The notes under the pieces are model-generated. The model searched no databases, was not told the DNA's origin, and saw only the letters and a list, made by a program, of their open reading frames with translations. A DNA stretch of 64,000 nt, taken from Maylandia zebra. Its lineage: Eukaryota > Chordata > Actinopteri > Cichliformes > Cichlidae. The position numbers and the translations under genes were made by a program. The DNA lies in NCBI RefSeq assembly GCF_041146795.1, contig NC_135176.1:19603786-19667785 (forward strand), read 5' to 3'. Below, piece after piece: positions 56,501 through 64,000 of this stretch (positions are counted from its first letter, which is position 1; each line of letters begins with the position of its first letter).

Positions 56501-59500
56501 CTTCTAGAAATGGTCAGGTGCAAGGACTGGACAAAAAATGATTGAGAAAGCAGCCAATGTCTAAAGAAAAACTTTGAAAGACCTTCAGACCTGAAAACAA
56601 TGTCCAACAACTGTTTTTTTTTTTTTGTAGGTTGTTGCTCATTCAGTGGGCGTGTCAGAAGCATTACCGAAGTTATGCTCGGAATTAGCATTATAAGACA
56701 ATACACACAGTGACTCACCTACCACAGGTGTAACATCTGTGTAACATGAAGCAGCATTCAGTGCGCCATTGTTTCTGTTTAAAGAAATGCTTTTTGGTAT
56801 GTTTGGTTTAAACATAGCTCTGGTTGTGTGGAAACCAGAGTTTAGGCACAACTCTGGTGTCCGCTGACAGTGAGCCGGCCCTGCTGCTCGGAGGCACCAT
56901 GTTGGTGGGAAACAGGCGCACTGAGTCTATCTGCTGTTTGTGACTTAGAACTACTGTCCTACAGCCACCTCAAGCAAGGAGTTATTAGTCAAAAATACCA
57001 CCTGATTTCTGCAGCTTACAGCAGGCTATGTAGCTGTGGTCCTGCTATTCTATTGTCCATGTCTTCCTCCTCTCACCCCAACCGGTCGCAGAAGATGGCC
57101 GCCCCTCCCTGAGCCTGGTTTTGCCAGAGGTTTCTTCCTGTTAAAAGGGAGTTTTTCCTTCCCGCTGTCGCCAAAGTGCTCGTTCATAAGGGGTCAGGAT
57201 TGTTGGGTTTTTCTCTGAATGTATTATTGTAGGGTCTACATTACAATATAAGGCGCCTTGAGGCGACTGTTGTTGTGATTTGATGCTATTTAAATTGAAT
57301 AGAATTTAATTGAATTCAACTCATACTGCCTAAACTTTGAGTGGAAGCACACTGACCTCAGATGTGTTATTTGGTGTTGGAGATATCCGGCATTTCTAGC
57401 TGTCAGTGTGTTATGAAGAACAGCTGGTGGGCTGATTGGTCAGTCAGAGCTGCCTCTTCAGCGATTAATCATCCCCGAGGCAGCAGCAGTGTCCCCACTG
57501 TTTCACTGCAGATTTGAGCAGGCAGATGTGGTTGGCTTATCGTCAGCTGACACAGCAGATGAGTATGTGTGCATGTTTGTGTGTGTGTGTATGTGTGCGT
57601 GTGAAAAGAGCATGCCCATCAAGAGAAACTGCAGAACATACAGCGACAAGTGCCGATCTGTTAAGATCAAACAAGGCAAACACTGTGACATCTTTTAAAC
57701 TTGCTGTGTGACTCTGGGTAGGGCTGGGCCATATTATACCGTTCACGGTAATACCGGTATAATGTTAGGCAACGATAGGAAAATGAAATATCGCGATAGA
57801 ATGGGAGTAAAACGCGCATACGCAGTGCCTTTGTTTTCATATGCACATGGCCGGTTGTTGAGTGAAACAGATGAACCAGAATTGGTTTGTAAAAATGGTG
57901 CAACTTCAGTGATGTGGAACTGGTTTGGTGTTTGTCCGTCAGATACACGACAAAGCACATTTTTTTGCAGAACATGCAAGCGGCCGTTGTTATTGTCGTA
58001 TTTGTCGGACTAAGATGCTCTTAAATCTGGGAGTAATTTGGGTCCTAAACTCCGTATGCTTCAGGTCAAACAACACTGCAGCATCACTGAAAACTGTCTA
58101 AATTCTTTCATCTTTAATAAAACAATCAGCATTGCTACTTTACCAGGTGTAACTATAAAGTTTAACTTCCAGGCATCCATGAAAACAAAATGTATTACAT
58201 TTAACGGAGTTAGAAGTTAGCAGGAAGCTAGCGGAAGTTAGCTCGCTAGTTTCACTAGTTACCTAAGCATGATATTGCATGTTCTGACTGAAAGATTTCT
58301 GAAAAAAATTCAAACGTACAGCTCTGCTATCACTTCCAACATAAATGAAGACAGGAAACTAAACAGCAGTGACGTTTGTAGGGTTACTGAAGTTGGGCTA
58401 GCTGGTATATAATGATGTGCTACGTGATCGCTAGCGACACAGCTATGTTAGCATAACATAAACAGTGAAGCTGGAGGACGAACACTAACACTTTTCCACT
58501 TATAAAAGTTAACGTTAAAGTTCCTGATAGTTAGAGACAAATGCAATCGCATGGCAGGATGCTGTAAACGGACCAAACTTCTGTCAGGAGAACAACTGAG
58601 ATAATCCATCCACAATACGAGGTTAATCATTAGTATACTGCAACAACATGGGAATAGAGCAGCTGCCAGAGAATTCAACATTAATGAATCAATGGTACAG
58701 AAGTGGAGGAAGCAAGAAGAATGAGTTTAATAAAGTTTGATTTATCTGACTGCTTTGTTTCGCTTAATGTGCCTTATAATCCCGTGCACCTTATGGTCCA
58801 AAAAATACGTACTGCACACTGCAGTTTAATGTTGCAAAGCACCTCTTTTTAACTTCAGTGGATATTATACATGGTTATGCTCAGGATATGTCAGCCCATT
58901 TCTACTGGAAATGCCTTTTGGTTAAACTTTCAGCAAGGAATTTGCATTTGCACTGTTACATTTTTATAAAGCTTTAATGTACATAAAAACCAGCTTCTTG
59001 TTTAAGTGAAAATAAATGGAAGGTTGTCTTTTTGCGCTATTAATGTTGTGGAGTTGTATTTTGTCTCGCATCAAATATATCGTCAGTTATATCGTTATCG
59101 CAAATTTTCAAATATATATCGTGATAAATATTTTTGGCCATATCGCCCTGCTCTAACTCTGGGTTTCTGTTTTGGCTCCTCGGGCCTTCAATGACCCATC
59201 CATTAAAAAAATTCCCCTCATCATACATGCAGCCGATAGGTAGATGTTACAGTTTCGCCTTCCCGTGGTATCAGATCAGCCAGGAAGCAGGAAGTGTCTG
59301 CTCTGCTGGGGAAGTCTAATAAGCACTGACACTGCCTGGTAAGGGCAGGAAGGATTAAGGGAATAAAAATAACTCACTTCTCTTTCTTACTGGGTGCTTG
59401 TGGGTGTTTGCCTGCAATTGCAATTGTGAGGAAGTGGCTCCTCTAACAGTTTTTCATCAGGATTTGTGCCAACAATGCAAGATAGTTTTTTAAGACATTA

Positions 59501-62500
59501 GTCAGTTGCTAATAAGTAGAAACCGAGCTCTTGTAAATGATCCCTTTCAGTTGTGTATTCATGGAGAAATGGCTCTAATAAAACACTTGAGATTACACCT
59601 GGCTGACTGTGGGAGTCCTAGTTATTATTAAAAGACTAAATGTTTAGTGTTTACAGTTATGCACCAATTCTCCAAAAGGCACATCACAAACAGTGGACGT
59701 GACGCCTAACAAACATTTACCAGCCACAGCCTCTTGTGTCAGTCAGCAGTCATGTTGCTTACTGCTTAACCTTAATTGGAAAGTTGAAAATGAGACGGAA
59801 GCGGTTTTGTACCAGGCAGCAAACGCCCTTTTCTCTGTTCTAAAGTTCTCTGTGGTTTTAGAGACAAACTCAACTTGACCTGTGAAGACCAGCAGACTGC
59901 TTTTTTTGCACTTCTACACTGATTTTGTTTTACTGCCTTGGAGGTTTCAGGTTGATTAAAATAACCTTTTACTCCTAAATAAGATGAGGAAACACACAAT
60001 CTGTCCTCCCCTTCCATTGCTATTTGTGAATTTTTAATACTCTCTGCTTGCTGAGTCTCAAAAGGTATTGATTTTCAATACCCAGACATACTTATTTCCT
60101 TAAGATGTATTTAGTAGGGAGTAAACTTCCTGCAAACTCTCATTTTTGTGTCTAATCTATAACTATTTTACCTCCTTCCTCTCCCCCTCTCAGATTATTT
60201 GTGTAGCCCAGAGGAGAACATTTACAACATCGACTTCACCAGGTTCAAGATCAGAGATATGGAGACCGGCACAGTGCTGTTTGAAATCACCAAACCCCCG
60301 TCTACAGGTCAGTCTTCTGTCTTCTGCATTCATATATTTCATTGTCAACTATTTATTAAAAAAAAGAGAAATTTCCATCATGAAATGCTGTAAAGCGTAT
60401 GAGTTTCAAACACTACATAAATATTTAAGAAATTGTTTGGAATACACTATATTGTAGCTACAGCTCTATAATCCCTTTGAATATGACTGTTGTGAGCTAA
60501 TTAATCAAATAGAAATCGATATTGTTTATTCACCAGCTTCCAATCAGCAGCTCACGGGAGACATTACGTTATAGTTGTTGTTAAATACAATAATATATAT
60601 AATAAATATTCTTTACATTAGGAGATTTCAAAGTGAGAGCGTTGCAGGAGGGGTTGATAATGTGTTTTGTACTTTCTGTAGTTTGAGTAGTGATTTGGTC
60701 TATTTACCTCTAAAAACAGAGTCAACCACAGCCCATCCTTTTAGAGGAACTAAGCTACAAAAGTAGGGCTCAAATTGAAGGAAGACAACAAAAATTATAA
60801 GATGCGTTAGGAAAGCAAATCTGTCCTTTTTCTTCACCAAATAAATACATTTTTCCTACTTGGTGCCATCCAGCACAATATAAATCTGCCATTTCTATTA
60901 GGCTTCCATCTACGAAGGTTTATCTTGTACTTTAATCTGCTCCATGCAAACTGGTCTTCACTTCAGATAAAGGAAGTGAGAAGAGGGATATTGACCCAAA
61001 TGCCGGCCGATTCGTCCGTTACCAGTTCACCCCTGCGTTTCTCCGACTGCGGCAAGTTGGAGCCACGTAAGTGAGAATGTGTGTGAATCTTTATTGACAA
61101 GGACACAGTTAACAAAGGAAAGAATGAACCTTATCTGTGTATGTTTTTCCTTCCAGTGTTGAGTTCACAGTCGGAGACAGACCGATAGAGAATTTCAGGA
61201 TGATTGAGAGGCACTATTTCAGAGAGAAGTTGCTCAAGAGTTTTGACTTTGAGTTTGGCTTCTGCATGCCCAGCAGCAAGAACACCTGTGAACACATCTA
61301 CGAGTTCCCACCTCTGTCTGAAGACATCAGTAAGTCTGTGCACCCACTAGAATATAGGTCTTGTGGAACAAACAGCATGCACACATGCTGTTTACCTTCT
61401 TTCTGAACCTCCCTGAGCCTGGGGTTACTGGAGGTTTCTTCCTGTTAAAAGGGAGTTTTTCCATCCCACTGTTGCCAAAGCATTTGCTCAAAGGGAGTCA
61501 TATGATTGTTGGGGTTTTCTCTAGTTTCTTTCTATTATTCCAGCATCTTTACCTTACAATATAAATCACCTTGAGACAACTATTGTTGTCATTTGGCACT
61601 ATATAAATTAAACTGAACTTTTAAGGCTTTATATATATATCATAGAAAATCATCTGGTCCTTAGCAGGTCTTAATCAAGTAAGAAGTTCCACGAGGATTA
61701 ATAGGGCAAGGAGAAGCCAAGTGCTTATAAAAAAATGCACTTGAATAACTGATGAACTGCAAGTATTAGCACCTCTATAAAAGCAGAGGTTTTGACAGTT
61801 TGCAGGCTTGGGGCAATCAGGTGTGTGTTTGCGCAATGCCAAGGAGGAAATCAGCAATAATATCTGAGAAAAAGTTGTTGCTACTCATCAGTCTGGGAAA
61901 GAGTTTTAAGGTCATTTCCAAGTCATCATCTGAAGTCCATCATTCAGAAGTGAGAAAGTATATTTACATGCGGAAAACATTCAAGGGACTTGCTAATCTT
62001 CCCAGGCGTGGACGTCCCAGCATATTTACCACAAGGTGCAATGCTTAGATAAACTACAGAGAACCCAAGAGCAGCATCTCAGACTCTTTCACGGTAGCAC
62101 AAGGCTTTTACGAGGCACTGCTGTCTGAACATGGGCAAAAAAATCCATACTCCTCAACCAATTTGAGCCACAGACCCAATTTTGGGTTGGGTTTTTTTTA
62201 TTTATTTATTTTTTTACAAAACAAGTCCATAAATCTTGTTCAATAAAGGGTTTGTACCAAAGTACTCTTAACTTAAATGTGAGGCCATCTGTCTGGTAGC
62301 TGAAGCTTGGCAAAAACTGGGTCATGCAACAGAACAACGATCCAGAGCACAGCAGAAACTTTACAATAGAGTGATGGAAAAAGTCCCAGTCAAAGTCCAG
62401 ACATCAAAATCATAGAAATGCTGTGGTGGGACTTTAAGAGAGCTGTGAAAAAACAAATGACTTCAAACCTCAATGAACTAAAGAAGAGTGGGACAAAATG

Positions 62501-63270
62501 CTGTAATCTGCAATACCAGGCATTGGCCAGTGCGCTGGTCTGTCGGCCAGTGCCTGGTATGCCAGATTACCAGTCCAGCCCTGCTCAAAACTACAACTGG
62601 CAACCTCATGGTGGCAATAGAGAAGAAGCCACCAAAGCTTCCTGAGAATCAGGAAGTACCTGACAGCTTCGGTGCTCAGGAAGCTTTATCGAGTAGCTAC
62701 TCAGATATTTAATTGTCAGCTTAAGTTGGGTGGGGAGAAAACATTCAAAAATACTTTAGCCTATCGTGTATTGTAATGACATATAAACTAAGTAAATGAC
62801 ACAGTTTTAATGTAAGCAACATAGTGAATTTACTACAGGGCATATTTGTCAGTCAAACAAGTGAATTAAGTGAACTCAGTGTGTCTTGAATACATATTTA
62901 CCAGTTATTTATGTATTAAAGTCACATTATGTTTACTTCTTTCAATCATTTTAGAATGACAGCTATGCATCTCATTGGGTTTACACTTTTTTTCTCTTAA
63001 AACTACCTACTTTATAAAATTTTTAGCAATTCAGTTGCATAATAGGCCCAATGAAGGTGTTGCTTTTACTTTTTAAAATTATTTTCTGTTCTGATCTGAC
63101 CAGAGTAGATTAGGAGCCGGTCTTCTAAAAGCTGCAATGTTTTCTGTCTGCTTGCAGTCAGAGAGATGATCCTGCACCCGTATGAGACACAGTCGGACAG
63201 CTTCTACTTTGTGGACAATAAGTTGGTGATGCACAACAAGGCAGACTACTCGTACAATGGCGGGACGTAG
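44953..63270 (+). CDS. unc119: UNC119 lipid-binding chaperone
   Basis: Five coding exons (44953-45223, 60194-60307, 60967-61066, 61157-61329, 63158-63270) join in frame into 256 residues; human UNC119 has 240. Residues 1-75 are Ser/Thr/Gly-rich and disordered. [20 protein letters not shown] begins the PDE-delta-like beta-sandwich (about 85-256), followed by [58 protein letters not shown] and [20 protein letters not shown]. The end [20 protein letters not shown] is near-identical to human. UNC119 binds N-myristoylated cargo such as transducin-alpha and carries it to photoreceptor outer segments and cilia, where ARL3-GTP releases it. An internal Met at residue 50 (MKVKKG) matches the human start, so a 207-residue form is possible. 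MKVKK and EDVLGLQ favour UNC119 over UNC119B. Confidence 0.96.
48385..48450. repeat. Unclassified dispersed repeat fragment
   Basis: AAGGCCTCAAGTGGCCATTG then CTGCAGTTTTTGGCACTTCT matches a non-coding word pair I recall as widely dispersed in teleosts. It is related in style to the copies near 11330 and 14275. Confidence 0.35.
48586..48847. promoter_or_regulatory. Three X-box-like (RFX) motifs in a degenerate ~120-bp repeat
   Basis: GTTGCCAGGCAAC (48586-48598), GTTGCTAGGCGATAC (48714-48728) and GGTTGCTAGACAACC (48833-48847) fit or nearly fit the imperfect-palindrome X-box bound by RFX factors. The first and third have both half-sites; the middle one has a poor right half. Spacing of 120-128 bp and shared neighbours (CAGATAGTGTCAC / CAGTTATGTCA; GGTGCATTAATGC / GGTGCATAAAC) indicate diverged tandem copies. 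Confidence 0.4.
49893..50225 (+). mobile_element. tRNA-derived SINE, nearly full length
   Basis: The head GGGTGGCATAGTGGGGTGGT then GGTTAGCA holds the A box and GGGTTTGATTCCAGTG the B box. The body runs through GTCCAAAGGCGTGCATGTTA, GGTTATCTGTCTCTCTGTGT and CAACCTGCCCAGGGTGTATC. It ends AATGAGTAGAAGAAAATGAC. Copies or parts also lie at 33000-33061 and 38323-38700. This is one of the most abundant SINE-like repeats of teleosts. Confidence 0.75.
51150..51850 (-). mobile_element. Decayed Tc1-like transposon
   Basis: Read on the minus strand it carries broken transposase C-terminal words: TTTCAGCACGACAATGACTA (compare F-Q-H-D-N-D), GATTGGTCTCCCCAGAGCCC (compare W-x-P-Q-S-P), GAAGCAGAGAAGAAGCAAAG and a tail AATAAAGGTGGTCATAGCTG. 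No frame is open for long and neither terminal repeat was found. Confidence 0.55.
53459..53500. repeat. Microsatellite (TG)21
   Basis: An uninterrupted TG tract in unc119 intron 1. Confidence 0.95.
54310..54361 (+). mobile_element. LINE 3' tail with (ATTCTG)n
   Basis: CAATAAACCCCATTCTG followed by four ATTCTG units. An AATAAA-like word with a TGATTC hexamer tail is the typical 3' end of fish L2-like LINEs or their SINE partners. Sequence upstream could not be assigned. Confidence 0.45.
57061..57312 (+). mobile_element. LINE 3' end (L2-like)
   Basis: CTTCCTCCTCTCACCCCAAC, then GAGGTTTCTTCCTGTTAAAA, GGGAGTTTTTCCTTCCCGCT and AAGGCGCCTTGAGGCGACTG, ending in ATTGAAT-type repeats. It is a widespread fish repeat; a second copy lies at 61400-61620. 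Confidence 0.65.
57719..59155 (+). mobile_element. hAT transposon remnant with BED-finger exon, 8-bp TSD
   Basis: The 1,437-bp element starts TAGGGCTGGGCCATAT and ends ATATCGCCCTGCTCTA, imperfect inverted repeats of hAT type. It is flanked by ACTCTGGG on both sides (57711-57718 and 59156-59163), a perfect 8-bp target duplication. Near the left end, frame 57858-58013 reads a hAT transposase start with a BED zinc finger: [20 protein letters not shown] then CRTCKRP, with the Cys pair present and the His pair lost. The rest of the transposase is missing. The middle (about 58018-58815) is a nested pogo-like element. Confidence 0.8.
58018..58815 (+). mobile_element. pogo/Tigger-like element nested in the hAT copy
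   Basis: The 3' end reads GTGCCTTATAATCCCGTGCA then CCTTATGGTCC, which I recall as the end of fish pogo-like elements. Just upstream, CAGCTGCCAGAGAATTCAAC, ATTAATGAATCAATGGTACA and GAAGTGGAGGAAGCAAG translate in frame as [20 protein letters not shown], a pogo-type helix-turn-helix, immediately followed by a stop. The left end is uncertain and its terminal repeat was not seen. Confidence 0.5.
61400..61620 (+). mobile_element. LINE 3' end (L2-like), second copy
   Basis: CCCTGAGCCTGGGGTTACTG, GAGGTTTCTTCCTGTTAAAA, CCTTGAGACAACTATTGTTG and CACTATATAAATTAAACTG. It is the same repeat as 57061-57312, here in unc119 intron 4, about 70 bp after the exon 4 donor. Confidence 0.65.
61640..62515 (+). mobile_element. 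Decayed Tc1-like transposon, internally deleted
   Basis: The left part carries a recognisable fish Tc1 end (AATCATCTGGTCCTTAGCAG) and leader (CTCTATAAAAGCAGAGG). A helix-turn-helix start [13 protein letters not shown] ... NLPRRGRPS follows at 61839-62050. After a gap come C-terminal pieces: AATGTGAGGCCATCTGTCTG, GGGTCATGCAACAGAACAAC (catalytic D replaced by N), GAAATGCTGTGGTGGGACTT and AAGAGAGCTGTG. The central catalytic part and the right terminal repeat are missing. It lies in unc119 intron 4. Confidence 0.75.
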
Positions 63271-64000
63271 AGGTGGCACGCTAACAGGAGAGCAAGCGGA
63301 GTTATGGACTAAACCCGAGGGACGATCAAAATACACGTGTGGGGTTAACGTCCTGTTGATCCTGCAGTCCCTCTCCCTGTATCTCTTCCTCTCCCTCTTT
63401 GTTTTTCCTTCAGAGAGGATGCCGTCAAGAAAAGGCCCACACAGATGTGACACTTATAATCTGTGAGAGTGTGTGTGTGTGTGTGTAAGCACATCTGGGT
63501 TTATCAAAGCCTAACAGGAAACACACACACACACACTGATGCACAGAGCTCAGTGTGGCGTCGCTGTAACAAAGTGTGTTTGTAACATGATAAACTTGCA
63601 AGTAAGCAACTTTTTAGGAATTATCAAATGGTTTTTGCTCTCTAGCCACGTCATGAAGTGAAAAAAGAAAAAAATCTTTAATTATTGGTAGAAATTATTT
63701 ACATTTTAGGGTTTAGAAACGCGTCTGAAAACGTGTTTTTAGGACTTAAAAACAGTCTTTTGGAAATCTGTTCTCAGATTCAGTGAGTCTGTGTGTTTTG
63801 TATGCGTGTGTGTGTTTGTATGTGCGTGTGTCTACCCTTGCTTTTAGTGTCTTTTGTATGATCGTCTGTGTGTATAAGTTTGATGCATGATTGATTTAAA
63901 TGTCAATAACATGAACATCTGGTTGGCAAAGTTCAAATAGATTTCCAAACCTGTTTAGTGCATATTCTACAAAGTAGGCAGTAAGTAGTTATTTTGTATT
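63271..64000 (+). other. unc119: unc119 3' UTR and downstream DNA
   Basis: Sequence after the unc119 stop, with several short TG/AC repeats (63466-63486, 63518-63537, 63798-63830). I see no canonical AATAAA before the window ends, so the 3' end of the transcript is probably outside or uses a variant signal. Confidence 0.5.

Larger units (their letters stand above)
45224..60193 (+). other. unc119 intron 1 (15 kb)
   Basis: The donor is GAGA|GTAAGT and the acceptor CCTCTCAG|ATTATT. The intron holds a SINE, a decayed Tc1-like element, LINE tails, a hAT element with a nested pogo-like copy, a TG repeat and three X-box-like motifs. The parts 45230-48380, 50230-51140, 51860-53450, 53510-54300, 54370-57060 and 59170-60190 show nothing I can name. 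Open frames such as 46698-47159 (minus) have no family support. Confidence 0.85.

Noticed and set aside
57719-58013. BED-finger frame as a host zinc-finger gene
   Set aside because: It sits between hAT terminal repeats with an 8-bp target duplication and lacks the His pair, so it is a transposase remnant.

Overview
The window is vertebrate nuclear DNA from a ray-finned fish, most likely a spiny-rayed teleost. Genes are split into short exons with GT-AG introns. Long intergenic stretches carry (TG)n, (TA)n and (TTCTC)n arrays. The mobile DNA is the usual teleost mix: Tc1-like and hAT DNA transposons, tRNA-derived SINEs and non-LTR LINE tails. Some SINE and LINE tails look cichlid-like, but the species cannot be fixed from sequence alone.

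Six genes and one tRNA are supported. From left to right they are: a LIAT1-like 3' coding exon (minus, 2297-2778); a tRNA-Trp(CCA) gene (minus, 4213-4284); a spliced non-coding host gene whose last exon holds the miR-22 hairpin (plus, about 7440-15425); trarg1, a CD225/dispanin membrane protein (plus, 20603-21384); gosr1, the Golgi Qb-SNARE GS28 (minus, nine coding exons, 22537-35274); cryba1, a lens beta-crystallin (minus, 36419-37479 plus a 5' non-coding exon and TATA box); and unc119, the myristoyl-cargo chaperone (plus, five coding exons, 44953-63270, with a 15 kb first intron). I rebuilt the four complete protein genes exon by exon; every junction keeps frame, giving 179, 243, 196 and 256 residues. 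Human counterparts of LIAT1, MIR22HG and TRARG1 lie on 17p13.3, and those of GOSR1, CRYBA1 and UNC119 on 17q11.2, so the block resembles both parts of human chromosome 17 joined together.

The genes do not form one pathway. gosr1 and trarg1 both concern membrane traffic and end tail to tail, with poly(A) signals about 40 bp apart. unc119 and cryba1 are eye-linked genes on opposite strands, with their 5' ends about 7 kb apart. Between them lies a 1,563-bp Tc1/mariner element with an uninterrupted 353-residue transposase of DD37E type by my count. Other mobile DNA includes a 1,010-bp hAT-like element with a perfect 8-bp target duplication, a 1,437-bp hAT element carrying a BED-finger remnant and a nested pogo-like element, and a Tc1 copy rearranged with a SINE into two palindromes. 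The main unexplained signal is a set of repeated Gly/Ser/Asn-rich exon-like blocks on the plus strand inside the largest gosr1 intron (27.3-30.1 kb).
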